A stretch of 29,892 bases of DNA from Acidithiobacillus ferruginosus (GCF_018854495.1 NZ_JABBDR010000173.1:1-29892); one strand, 5' to 3'. Positions 7,357-15,232 are shown, numbered from the stretch's first letter. Numbers and translations: made by a program. Notes: generated by a model from the sequence alone, not told the origin.

Positions 7357-9962
7357 ACGTCCTTCAGGAGATTCTTGAATGGTCACAGGGCCGCCCGATG
7401 TGGCAGCGCGATGCTTTGCGCCGTCTTGTACTGAATGGTGAACTCTCGGATGAGGACATCAGCTCACTGACGGAAATCTGTAAGAGCGCGCACGGCCTGG
7501 CGGAACAGCAGGAAACCGATCCGCTCGCCAAGGAGCACATGCCGGACAGGGCGGCAGGAGCCGACCCGGTATCGCTTGTCTCGATTTTTCATCACCGTGG
7601 CGTGAATGCGCTCGCCGAAGATCAGACCCTCAACTTTGCTCCCGGTTTAACCGTGGTCTACGGCGACAACGGCGCAGGCAAGACCGGATATATCCGCATC
7701 CTCAAGAGTGCGTGCAGGGCGCGTGGGCAGGAGCACATTCTGGGAAATGTTGTCTCCGGCACAGCGCCACTTGCCCCGGTTGTAGCGATCAAATACAAAG
7801 TCGGAACAGAACCAGAGCCACGTGAGTGGGCTGGAAATGGCGAAGATGAATTCGTTTCGCGCGTGAGTGTGTTCGATACACAGTGCGCAGCTATCTATCT
7901 CACCGAGAAAACGGATGTTGCCTTCAGGCCCTTCGGGCTGGACCTGTTCGACAAACTGGTCAAAGCCTGCAAGGCCGTACGCGTAAAACTAGAAGGCGAG
8001 CAGCGCGCGCTGGCGTCGAGCGCGCTCACCGTTATCCAGACGCAAATCCCGGAGGGCACGGCTGTTGCGAAGTTTCTGGTGAACATCAGTTCACTCACCA
8101 AACCCGAGGCTGTCCAGACGCTCGCTTGCCTATCGGCAGACGACGAAGCGCGGCTTGCGCTCCTGGAAAAATCACTTCTCGACTTACAGGCCAATGATCC
8201 CGACAAGCTGGTCAAACAACTTACCCTGCGCTTGGGACGATTGCAAACGCTGATCCGGCATCTCAAGGACGTGGAAGCGGCGGTTTCCGCCGAAGCCGTC
8301 GCCGCCGTGTTCAATGCGCGAATCGAAGGCCGTCGAAAAAGCGAAGAAGCTAAGCGATTGCGTGAGGCGACGTTTCCTGAAGGCATGCTGGCCGGTACGG
8401 GTTCGGAATCGTGGAAGACTCTGTGGGAATCCGCCCGCCTGTTCTCGCAGGAATTGGCATACCCCGGAAAGGCTTTTCCTGTCGTGGAAGACGGTGCCCA
8501 TTGCGTACTGTGCCAGCAGGATCTCGAACACGCAGCGGTTCAGCGGCTCAAACAGTTTGAGGCGTTCGTCGCTTCGACCACGGAGCGCGAACTCCGGCGG
8601 ATCAGAGAGGACTTTGCTCGTCTGCGGAAGGCGTTCATTGAACTCAAGACAACGACCGAAACCGTTGAAGAAACACTCAAGGAAATTCGCATCGACCGTG
8701 AGGCCGTTGCGGACGCTATTGCCGTAGCTCTGGCTGCCAACGAAATCCGTCGCACGGCCGTCGTCGTAGCGCTCACCGATGATAAAGACCTTGCCGCCGA
8801 TTGCCCCGACCTCGTTTCTATAGTCCGTGAAACTGAGGCGCTTGCCGGGGAGGTGGAGGCCAGAATCAAGACGCTGCGCACCAGCACCACCGACGAAACA
8901 CGCAAGCGCATGAATGCGGAGGCCCAAGAACTGCGCGCCCGCAAGATGTTGGCAACGCATCAGCGCGCCGTTCTTGATGATATTGAGCGCCGGAAGAAGT
9001 ACGCCGCTTACGGGCTGTGCATCGAGGAAACCAAGACCCAGGCGATTACGCAGAAAAGCTCTGCCGTCACGAAAACGGTTGTGTCGCAACGGCTGAAGCA
9101 GAGTTTCAGCGATGAGCTGGTCAATCTGGCCTTTAGCCACATTGAGGTCGAGTTGAAGGAACTCGGTGGCGCGGACGGTGTGTTCTACCACAAGCTCGTT
9201 TTTACACGAGCGCCCGGCGTTGACCTGCCTAAAGTCGTCAGCGAGGGCGAGCAGCGCTGCCTCTCCATCGCGGCATTCTTTGCAGAACTCAGCACAGCCG
9301 ACGAGCTGTCCGGCATCGTGTTCGACGATCCCGTGTCCTCACTCGATTACCAATGGCGTCAGGGTGTGGCGCGGCGTTTGGTTCAAGAAGCCAAGACGCG
9401 ACAAGTCATCGTCTTCACGCATGATGTCGTCTTCCTGCTACTCCTGAAGCAATTCGCGAAAGAGCTAGCGGTCGAACAGCTTGACCAGCATGTCCGGTTT
9501 CTTTCTAAGAGTGCAGGGGTGTGCTCGGAGGAATTGCCCTGGGTCGCGCTGCCGATCAAGAAGAAAATCGGCTATTTGAAGAACGTCTGGCAGGCCGCCG
9601 ACAAGCTCTCTCGTGATGGTCATCAGGACGCCTACGAGAAGGAGGCCAAGTATCTCTACGGCTTGCTGCGTGAAGCCTGGGAGCGCGCTCTTGAGGAAGT
9701 GCTTCTTGGTGGTGTGGTCGAACGCTACAGGCCGAGCATCCAGACGCAACAGGTTGCCCAGATTGCAGATATCACCCCCGAGGACTGCAAGACGGTTGAG
9801 ACGGCGATGTCAAAATGCTCGAAGTGGCTGCCCGGCCATGACCAAGCCGCTGCAGCCCGTGCGCCGGTTCCCGGCCCGGCGGAACTCAAGGACGACATCG
9901 ACGCGTTAGACAACTGGGTCACGGCGATCCGCAATCGTCGCAAGAAGGGTGCGGGAATCTGA
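7353..9962 (+). CDS. RloC/PrrC-like ABC-SMC ATPase with zinc-hook motif; candidate anticodon nuclease or RM guard
   Basis: This 869-aa protein has a split ABC/SMC ATPase head: Walker A GDNGAGKT (104-111), a helical coiled-coil-rich middle (about 265-560), signature SEGEQRC (630-636), Walker B IVFDDPVSSLD (655-665) and H-switch THD (689-691). Cys384-x-x-Cys387 (CVLCQQDL) lies inside the coiled coil, as in Rad50 and RloC zinc hooks. The C-terminal part holds Arg773-x3-Glu777 and a later His829 (GHD). PrrC uses an Arg-x3-Glu plus distal His triad for tRNA anticodon cleavage, and both PrrC and RloC are encoded in type I RM loci. I infer, but cannot show, that this is an anticodon nuclease kept silent by the RM complex. 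It could instead be a non-nuclease AAA protein of the same locus type. The ATG overlaps the hsdMS stop. Confidence 0.75.
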   Translation: MNVLQEILEWSQGRPMWQRDALRRLVLNGELSDEDISSLTEICKSAHGLAEQQETDPLAKEHMPDRAAGADPVSLVSIFHHRGVNALAEDQTLNFAPGLTVVYGDNGAGKTGYIRILKSACRARGQEHILGNVVSGTAPLAPVVAIKYKVGTEPEPREWAGNGEDEFVSRVSVFDTQCAAIYLTEKTDVAFRPFGLDLFDKLVKACKAVRVKLEGEQRALASSALTVIQTQIPEGTAVAKFLVNISSLTKPEAVQTLACLSADDEARLALLEKSLLDLQANDPDKLVKQLTLRLGRLQTLIRHLKDVEAAVSAEAVAAVFNARIEGRRKSEEAKRLREATFPEGMLAGTGSESWKTLWESARLFSQELAYPGKAFPVVEDGAHCVLCQQDLEHAAVQRLKQFEAFVASTTERELRRIREDFARLRKAFIELKTTTETVEETLKEIRIDREAVADAIAVALAANEIRRTAVVVALTDDKDLAADCPDLVSIVRETEALAGEVEARIKTLRTSTTDETRKRMNAEAQELRARKMLATHQRAVLDDIERRKKYAAYGLCIEETKTQAITQKSSAVTKTVVSQRLKQSFSDELVNLAFSHIEVELKELGGADGVFYHKLVFTRAPGVDLPKVVSEGEQRCLSIAAFFAELSTADELSGIVFDDPVSSLDYQWRQGVARRLVQEAKTRQVIVFTHDVVFLLLLKQFAKELAVEQLDQHVRFLSKSAGVCSEELPWVALPIKKKIGYLKNVWQAADKLSRDGHQDAYEKEAKYLYGLLREAWERALEEVLLGGVVERYRPSIQTQQVAQIADITPEDCKTVETAMSKCSKWLPGHDQAAAARAPVPGPAELKDDIDALDNWVTAIRNRRKKGAGI

Positions 9963-10239
9963 GCCATGGAAAGAAGCTGCCGAACTCGCCAACTACCTGC
10001 CGCTCTCCTTCAAGACCCCGAAGGAGCAGGAATACATCGAGTTCCTATGGGACGCTTTCGAGACGAACCATACGCACGGCAAATACCAGTTCGCCTTCCT
10101 CGCCTACCACATGCTCACGATGAGCTTCGTCGTTGGAGGGGTGTTGGAGCAGCCGCCAATCACCCCAGCAGCTTTGCCAAATCTTCAGCCCGTAAATGAG
10201 TATAACGCTTCAGCATCTGCAAGGTTTTGTGCCCGGTGA
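9949..10239 (+). pseudogene. Truncated conserved gene at the operon/integrase junction
   Basis: A reading frame overlapping the end of the ATPase gene starts at GTG 9949 or nearby. It encodes well-composed protein for about 60 residues: WKEAAELANYLPLSFKTPKE, then EYIEFLWDAFETN, then YQFAFLAYHMLTMSF. After about 10130 the sequence becomes low quality (GGVLEQPPITPAALP) and runs antisense through the 3' end of the integrase gene. The natural reading is a fifth operon gene whose 3' part was lost when the integrase side was joined. The family is not known to me. If translated it would give at most 96 aa. The start is uncertain because the purine-rich AAGAAGG lies directly against the GTG. Confidence 0.6.
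10138..10166 (-). terminator. Possible hairpin terminator of the integrase gene
   Basis: GGGGTGTTGG (10138-10147) pairs with CCAATCACCCC (10156-10166) with one bulged base and an 8-base loop, overlapping the integrase stop codon. There is no T-run after it on the minus strand, so intrinsic termination is only possible. Confidence 0.35.
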
Positions 10240-11239
10240 TGGCCGCCACTTGCATCGGGTTCAGGCCCTTCTCAAAGAGGCGGCTGGTGGCCTCGTGACG
10301 GAGGTCGTGGAAGGTCAGCCCAGTGATGCTGGCACGGCGGCAGGCTCGTACATAGGATTGATGTATCCCCTCGTAAGTAACCCCGAACACACGCCCGTCC
10401 AGATTGCGCGGCAAGGCTTCCAGCGTCGCCACCGCGCGACTGGAGAGGGGCACCGTGCGGGCCTCACCATTCTTCGTCTTGGGCAGGTGCGCCGTGCGCT
10501 TTTTCAGATCCACGTCTGACCATTGCAGGCCCGGCGTTTTTTGGGGACGGATTCCTGTTTCCGTATCCGCCGTACCGTAACTTTCCAGAATTTCTCCCGC
10601 CCGCATGGCCGTTTCGATGGCGAAGACGACTACGGGGCGTAGCCACGGGTTGCGGGCATCGCCGCATGCGGACAACAGCTTTTCCTCTTCGTTATCCACT
10701 AGACGGCGATCCCGCGCACCAGATTGTGCCGGCATTTTGATTTGCAGGCACGGATTTCCATGTGCGAGTGGGATTCCCCATTCTTTTATAGCATGAGTAA
10801 TGACGCGGGAGAGGAGGGCAATTTCATGTCGTACCGTCTGACTGGTCAGTGGGCGGCCCGTTTTTTTGCTGACGGACTTGATCCGTCTGTCCCGATACAG
10901 CGCCAGTTTTTCCGGCGACAAGGCCGCCAACGACAATTTACCGATCTCGGATGCGGTCAGGATACGGATGACGGAACTTGGCCCCTGTCTGCTCTTTTTT
11001 TCAGGCAGTATCTCCCGTGCATAGCGATCCAGCAGGTCGGCGACGCTCGTGGCCTCTGCACGGCTTCGATCCCGCCAGACGCCCCTATCCATTTCCGATT
11101 CGATGGTTCGCGCCCAGGCTTCGGCATCGCGTTTCGCCCGGAAGGTCTTTGTCTGGCTGGGATACCCTTTTTTTCGAACGATGGCCTGCCAGCCAATCGT
11201 GATGCCGTCTTGGTCTTCCCGTGAATTTATGGTTGCCAT
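10160..11239 (-). CDS. Tyrosine recombinase (phage/island integrase)
   Basis: The protein is 359 aa from the ATG at 11239. A TTG at 11257 would add six residues, but MATI... matches how these integrases begin. The N-terminal arm-binding domain shows WQAIVRKKGYPSQTKTF and AEAWARTIESEMDRGV. A SAM-like core-binding domain follows. The catalytic domain carries Arg213 (AMRAGEI), the Lys region near 254-256 (PKTKNGEA), His311-x-x-Arg314 (HDLRHEATS), His337 (ITGHKTLQ) and the nucleophile Tyr346 (KRYTHL). It should integrate or excise an element at the adjacent tRNA-Arg 3' end, 110 bases from its start. An odd 19-residue insertion sits at 219-237, directly after the Arg motif and before the conserved LQWSDVDL block. 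All catalytic residues are present. Confidence 0.93.
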   Translation of the reverse strand: MATINSREDQDGITIGWQAIVRKKGYPSQTKTFRAKRDAEAWARTIESEMDRGVWRDRSRAEATSVADLLDRYAREILPEKKSRQGPSSVIRILTASEIGKLSLAALSPEKLALYRDRRIKSVSKKTGRPLTSQTVRHEIALLSRVITHAIKEWGIPLAHGNPCLQIKMPAQSGARDRRLVDNEEEKLLSACGDARNPWLRPVVVFAIETAMRAGEILESYGTADTETGIRPQKTPGLQWSDVDLKKRTAHLPKTKNGEARTVPLSSRAVATLEALPRNLDGRVFGVTYEGIHQSYVRACRRASITGLTFHDLRHEATSRLFEKGLNPMQVAAITGHKTLQMLKRYTHLRAEDLAKLLG

Positions 11240-11291
11240 GCTGCACTCTCGCTGCAATGAATCCGAAGTCTCAGTGCAGCATATTTGCAGC
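11240..11291. promoter_or_regulatory. Phased hexamer dyad upstream of the integrase
   Basis: GCTGCA occurs at 11240-11245 and 11251-11256, and its inverse TGCAGC at 11275-11280 and 11286-11291. Within each pair the start-to-start spacing is 11 bases, one helical turn, and the two pairs face each other across 18 bases. The block abuts the integrase ATG. This looks like a site for an excisionase-type protein, integrase arm or repressor. The protein is unknown. Confidence 0.6.
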
Positions 11292-11306
11292 GTAAATTCA
11301 ATTTAC
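11292..11306. promoter_or_regulatory. 15-bp palindrome between integrase and tRNA
   Basis: GTAAATTCAATTTAC has perfect 7-bp arms around a single C and starts right after the phased hexamers. It lies in the AT-rich 11292-11349 stretch expected to contain the integrase promoter and the att arm region. Operator or integrase-arm function is inferred. Confidence 0.4.
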
Positions 11307-11349
11307 CAAAAAAATTTGCCGTGAATAGTTTGTAAAGTGTTGATTTTAT

Positions 11350-11425
11350 TGGTGCCCCGAGCAGGAATCGAACCTGCGACCTACCGCTTAGGAGGCGGTT
11401 GCTCTATCCACTGAGCTACCGAGGC
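11350..11425 (-). tRNA. tRNA-Arg, anticodon CCT
   Basis: A 76-base cloverleaf on the minus strand, with CCA encoded. The acceptor stem pairs GCCTCGG with TCGGGGC (including G-T pairs), and the discriminator base is A. The D-arm region reads TAGCTCAGTGGATAGAGCA. The anticodon stem ACCGC/GCGGT encloses the loop CTCCTAA, giving anticodon CCT (reads AGG). The T-arm is GCAGG-TTCGATT-CCTGC. Its 3' end faces the integrase gene, so it is the probable attachment site of the island to its left. Confidence 0.95.
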
Positions 11426-11435
11426 TGCGGCCCAC

Positions 11436-11444
11436 ATTCTAGCA
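11436..11444 (-). promoter_or_regulatory. Extended -10 promoter of tRNA-Arg
   Basis: On the minus strand TGCTAGAAT matches an extended -10 element (TG-N-TATAAT with one mismatch), ten bases before the tRNA 5' end. A GC-rich discriminator (GTGGGCCGCA region) follows, as in stringently controlled stable-RNA promoters. No good -35 is seen. Confidence 0.5.
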
Positions 11445-11481
11445 AAAGGCAATACCGTACGGCGAGTACCTTTCGGGGCGG

Positions 11482-12489
11482 TCAGGTAAGGGCAAAGAAA
11501 TAAGCCCCGTAACACAGGCCATTGAAAAGAAAATGATAGGGCCGCAGGGTAACACCGCGGCGCACCAGAAGATAAGTGTATCCCCCGGCCAGCAGCGTGA
11601 GTCCCGCGCCCAGCAGAACCGGAGGGGAGGGAGACCATGGGGTCAGCATCACCCCAATAGCGGGCAGCAGACTCCCTTGAAAGACCAACGCCCCGGTGAT
11701 GTTGCCAAACGCCAGCGTATCCTTGCCGCGGCGAACCCATAGGATGCTGTTGATCTTCTCCGGCAACTCCGTCGCGATGGGCACCACCAGTAAAGACAGG
11801 ATCAGCGCAGAAATGCCGAGCCAGTGCGAAAGCCCTTCAATCCCGTCGACGAAGAGGCTGGCGCCAAAGACGATCATGCCAAGTCCTATGGCAAGCTGGA
11901 TCAAAATGACCTGCATCTTCGTGGGCAGACCGGTCTTGCTCAAGTACAAGGCGTGCCCTGCTTCGGTGCCGTGCCCCTCGGCGACCAGCGCCGCCGAGGC
12001 ACGCAGGGTCACCATCACATACAGAAAATACAATGTAACCAGCATCAGGCCGATGCCGATACGCGCCAGAGTAATGTGGTGAGGCACGAAAAGGGCAACG
12101 GTCGAGAGGCCGAAGGCAATCAGAAACCAGCCAAGATCGCGACGCAGGCCGGTAGGTTCCGGATTTAACGCTCCGCGCCAGCCGCGCTGTGGCGATACAA
12201 ACAGCGCCATCATGAACAGCGTCAGCGTGGACAGCATCATCGGGGCGCCCAGAATGGCGCCCACACCCACTTCTTCTCCCAGGTGCGCCGGTTGCCCGCT
12301 GGTCGCAGCAAAGACCGCAACGACAGGTACCATGGTCTCGGGAAGCGCCGTGCCCACCGCCGCGAAAATGGAACCGGTAACGCCCTCGGAAATACCCAGA
12401 CGGTCACCCAGGTGCTCCAGTGCGTTCGTAAAAGCCTCTGCGCCGGCGAGGATGATGAGGAGTGCGGCGACCAGCAGGAGGATATTCAT
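11482..12489 (-). CDS. Sodium/calcium exchanger (CaCA) family membrane protein
   Basis: This 335-aa integral membrane protein of about ten helices would exchange Ca2+ or another cation against H+ or Na+. Both alpha-repeats of the CaCA superfamily are visible. The first is around residues 40-60, SIFAAVGTALPETMVPVVA. The second begins near 235, VVPIATELPEKINSILWVRRG, followed by GNITGALVFQGSLLP. The acidic residues in LPE(T/K) are the expected ion ligands. The ATG at 12489 (MNILLLVAALLI) starts the first helix; a longer 364-aa frame would add a non-membrane leader and is unlikely. The gene is transcribed toward the tRNA and shares the upstream gap with the divergent gene at 12602. The transported ion cannot be told from sequence. 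Confidence 0.85.
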   Translation of the reverse strand: MNILLLVAALLIILAGAEAFTNALEHLGDRLGISEGVTGSIFAAVGTALPETMVPVVAVFAATSGQPAHLGEEVGVGAILGAPMMLSTLTLFMMALFVSPQRGWRGALNPEPTGLRRDLGWFLIAFGLSTVALFVPHHITLARIGIGLMLVTLYFLYVMVTLRASAALVAEGHGTEAGHALYLSKTGLPTKMQVILIQLAIGLGMIVFGASLFVDGIEGLSHWLGISALILSLLVVPIATELPEKINSILWVRRGKDTLAFGNITGALVFQGSLLPAIGVMLTPWSPSPPVLLGAGLTLLAGGYTYLLVRRGVTLRPYHFLFNGLCYGAYFFALT

Positions 12490-12601
12490 GGGCACATTAT
12501 GCCACAGAGCCCGCACACCGCAACGCATCGCAGAATGGGTTATGCAGCGGATTATGGGTATACTTGTAAAATCCATTCAGCCGGGCAGCAGGAGAAGGAC
12601 G

Positions 12602-13225
12602 ATGCAGAAGCTCTGCAGCTTTTTTGACCGGGACGTTTACCATGTGGAGGGCGGGCAGGGTAGCCCTGCCGTCTATTTCGTGGCCGACAGGGATGCCGGT
12701 GGTATTCTCGTCAACGCCCCGCGCTTCCGTCCGGAGCTGCAAGCCGGACTGAGTGCCATCGCCCCCTTGCGGGTGCTTTTTTTGCCCAGTCGTTTCGGGG
12801 GGCAAGATCTAGCGCAGTGGCAGACGGCGGGCTGCAGGCTGGTGGCCCAGCCAGCGGAAAGTAAGGCGCTGGGGGTGCCGGTCGATGTGCCGCTGGATAG
12901 CAAACTGCGCCTGACCCGCACCATCGATTTTCTACCCATGTCCGGACGTACGACCGGGAGCTGTGCCATGCGCCTGCGTAACAAGCCGGGGGCCATATTC
13001 TTTGGCCCGATACTGGAGAGCGAGACGGCGTGGCAATGGCCGAGCCTGATACCACATGCCGACGATGCCTCCTGGGAGATGCGCATCTTCGGTAGCCTCG
13101 GCTTGCGGGATATCCGCTACGCCTACGCCTTTACGGACACGTACACGGCGGGTCATACCCCCATCGGGCCAGATGCCGACGCGGCTATCCAGATGCAGCT
13201 GCAGGCGGTGCTGGACGCAGACTGA
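12602..13225 (+). CDS. Degenerate metallo-beta-lactamase-fold protein of unknown function
   Basis: The protein is 207 aa from the ATG at 12602, with AGGAG seven bases upstream. The layout follows the metallo-beta-lactamase fold: opening strands (YFVADRDAGGILVNAP), a loop where HxHxDH would be that instead reads SRFGGQ (63-68), SGRTTGSC (114-121) in place of the usual PGHTPGS, and FFGPIL (133-138) in place of F(T/S)GD. Every expected metal ligand at these places is replaced, so it should not be a metal hydrolase. I infer a binding or structural role; no named family is recognised. It is divergent from the cation exchanger and precedes deaD in the same direction, with a separate promoter likely between them. 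Confidence 0.65.
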   Translation: MQKLCSFFDRDVYHVEGGQGSPAVYFVADRDAGGILVNAPRFRPELQAGLSAIAPLRVLFLPSRFGGQDLAQWQTAGCRLVAQPAESKALGVPVDVPLDSKLRLTRTIDFLPMSGRTTGSCAMRLRNKPGAIFFGPILESETAWQWPSLIPHADDASWEMRIFGSLGLRDIRYAYAFTDTYTAGHTPIGPDADAAIQMQLQAVLDAD

Positions 13226-13261
13226 TTTTGAAGCCTCTTTCGGTGTGTATCAAGAAAACGC

Positions 13262-13289
13262 TGCAAGCTGTCCATAATTAGCGTATAGT
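13262..13289 (+). promoter_or_regulatory. Possible deaD promoter
   Basis: TATAGT at 13284-13289 matches the -10 consensus at 5/6. A poor -35 (TGCAAG, 13262-13267) lies 16 bases upstream. The start codon is about 38 bases further on, giving a short leader. Confidence 0.4.
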
Positions 13290-13326
13290 CTGGACGCTGA
13301 ATTCTCTTCGTTGTCCAGGTGTATGC

Positions 13327-15180
13327 ATGTCTCAAGAAACCGATCTCCGCTTTATTGATTTTGCCCTCGCTGAACCGATCCAAAAGGCAGTTACAGAGAT
13401 CGGCTATGAACAGCCATCCCCCATTCAGGCGCAGAGCATCCCGCCTCTGCTCGAGGGGCGGGACGTTATAGGTCTGGCGCAGACCGGCACCGGCAAGACT
13501 GCCGCCTTTGCGCTGCCGTTGCTGAGTCGTGTTGACCTTGGCTTGCGCGCGCCGCAGTTGCTGGTACTCGCGCCGACTCGTGAACTCGCCATACAGGTAG
13601 CGGAGGCCATGCAAAGTTATGCCAAGTTCCTCCCCGGATTCCATGTGCTGCCCATCTATGGTGGGCAGGCCATGACCTTGCAGCTCAAGCAGTTGCAGCG
13701 GGGTGTGCAGGTCGTGGTGGGTACGCCCGGACGCATTCAGGATCATCTGCGCCGCAAAACCTTGCGTCTGGATCATTTGCAGGCCGTGGTGCTGGATGAA
13801 GCCGACGAGATGCTGCGCATGGGCTTTATCGACGCAGTGGAGGATATCCTGAAACACACGCCCGAAGGCCGACAGGTGGCGCTGTTTTCCGCGACCATGC
13901 CGGACGCCATCCGCCGCATCGCCAAAACCTATTTACGCAATCCTGTGGAAATCCGGATTAAATCGGCGACGACTACGGTGGCTGCCATTCGTCAGCGTTA
14001 CTGGCAGGTCAGCGGCACCCATAAGCTGGATGCCCTTACCCGTATTTTGGAAGTAGAGGAGAGTAACGCCTGGCTGGTTTTTGTGCGTACCAAAACGGCG
14101 ACAGTGGAGCTGGCGGAGCGCCTGGAAGCGCGCGGCTATGCCTGTGGCGCGCTGAATGGCGATCTCAGTCAGGCCATGCGCGAGCAGACTATTGAGCGAC
14201 TGAAAGCCGGGACACTGGATATTGTCGTTGCGACCGATGTGGCGGCCCGCGGTTTGGATGTCGACCGGATCACCCATGTGATCAACTATGATATTCCTAA
14301 TGATACGGAAGCCTATGTCCACCGTATCGGGCGCACGGGACGTGCCGGACGTACCGGAGATGCGATTCTTTTTGTCGCACCACGCGAACGTCACCTGCTG
14401 CACGCCATCGAGCGCGCGACGGGGCAGACGATCACCGCGATGCATCTGCCCAGCATCGAAGACGTTGCCGACCGGCGGATGAGCCAGTTCAAGGATCAGT
14501 TGACGGAGGTGCTGAATAGCCAGGATCTGGCAGTCTTTGAAACCCTTATCGCGGATTATCAGCGGGAAAGCGACGTGGGTTTGGGAGAAATCGCTGCAGC
14601 GCTGGCATACATGGTGCAGAAGGAACGGCCCCTGATTCCCGTTGAAGCGGAAGTGTCCAGGCCGATGCGTAGCGACTCCGCCGGTTCGGGCGCTGGCCGC
14701 CCGCCTTCCTCCCGTCGCCGCGCTGAAGACGAGCGGGGCGCACGGCCACCGCGGGGCGCTGCTGCATCGGGGGGGGGCGATGATGTACCCATGCGTCGTT
14801 TCCGGCTGGATGTGGGCGAAAGCCACGGCGCGCAGGTCAAGAATATTGTTGGTGCGATCGCCAATGAGGCCGGTATACCCAGCCGCAATATTCGCAAGGT
14901 ACAGATTAATGCGGAGCACACTACGGTCGAACTTCCTGCGGATATACAGCCGTCAGTGCTGCAGCATCTGCAAAAGGTATGGGTGGCCGGGCGGCCGTTG
15001 CAGATCGCCCCGACGGATGCCGGTGCGTCTGCAGGGCGGTCGTCAGCCCGGCCACGCCCGGTTATCCATGAAGGGGCGCGGGTACCGCGCAAGATACTCT
15101 CCACCAGGACGGAAAAAGGCGAGTATAAAACCAAGGAGCATGGCGCTGGTGCCGCGAAGCGGAAGAAACCCGCGCGATAG
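13327..15180 (+). CDS. deaD: DEAD-box ATP-dependent RNA helicase DeaD/CsdA
   Basis: This 617-aa RNA helicase unwinds structured RNA in ribosome assembly and mRNA turnover and is typically needed in the cold. The order of motifs is complete: Q motif (YEQPSPIQAQSIP, about 27-39), Walker A AQTGTGKT (51-58), PTRELAIQV, TPGRIQDHL, DEAD near 157-160, SATMP, and the C-terminal helicase lobe with ARGLDVDRITHVINYD and HRIGRTGRAGR. After a disordered Arg/Gly/Pro/Ser-rich linker (about 440-480) comes a DbpA-type RNA-binding domain (about 485-560, FRLDVGESHGAQVKNIVGAI). The tail is basic. Length and the RNA-binding domain favour DeaD over the shorter RhlE or SrmB. It is convergent with a cold-shock protein gene, and they share a terminator hairpin. 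Confidence 0.93.
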   Translation: MSQETDLRFIDFALAEPIQKAVTEIGYEQPSPIQAQSIPPLLEGRDVIGLAQTGTGKTAAFALPLLSRVDLGLRAPQLLVLAPTRELAIQVAEAMQSYAKFLPGFHVLPIYGGQAMTLQLKQLQRGVQVVVGTPGRIQDHLRRKTLRLDHLQAVVLDEADEMLRMGFIDAVEDILKHTPEGRQVALFSATMPDAIRRIAKTYLRNPVEIRIKSATTTVAAIRQRYWQVSGTHKLDALTRILEVEESNAWLVFVRTKTATVELAERLEARGYACGALNGDLSQAMREQTIERLKAGTLDIVVATDVAARGLDVDRITHVINYDIPNDTEAYVHRIGRTGRAGRTGDAILFVAPRERHLLHAIERATGQTITAMHLPSIEDVADRRMSQFKDQLTEVLNSQDLAVFETLIADYQRESDVGLGEIAAALAYMVQKERPLIPVEAEVSRPMRSDSAGSGAGRPPSSRRRAEDERGARPPRGAAASGGGDDVPMRRFRLDVGESHGAQVKNIVGAIANEAGIPSRNIRKVQINAEHTTVELPADIQPSVLQHLQKVWVAGRPLQIAPTDAGASAGRSSARPRPVIHEGARVPRKILSTRTEKGEYKTKEHGAGAAKRKKPAR

Positions 15181-15232
15181 ACACACGAAAGAAAACCGGA
15201 ATCGCGAGCGCCAAACCGGTAAAGCTACTTTT

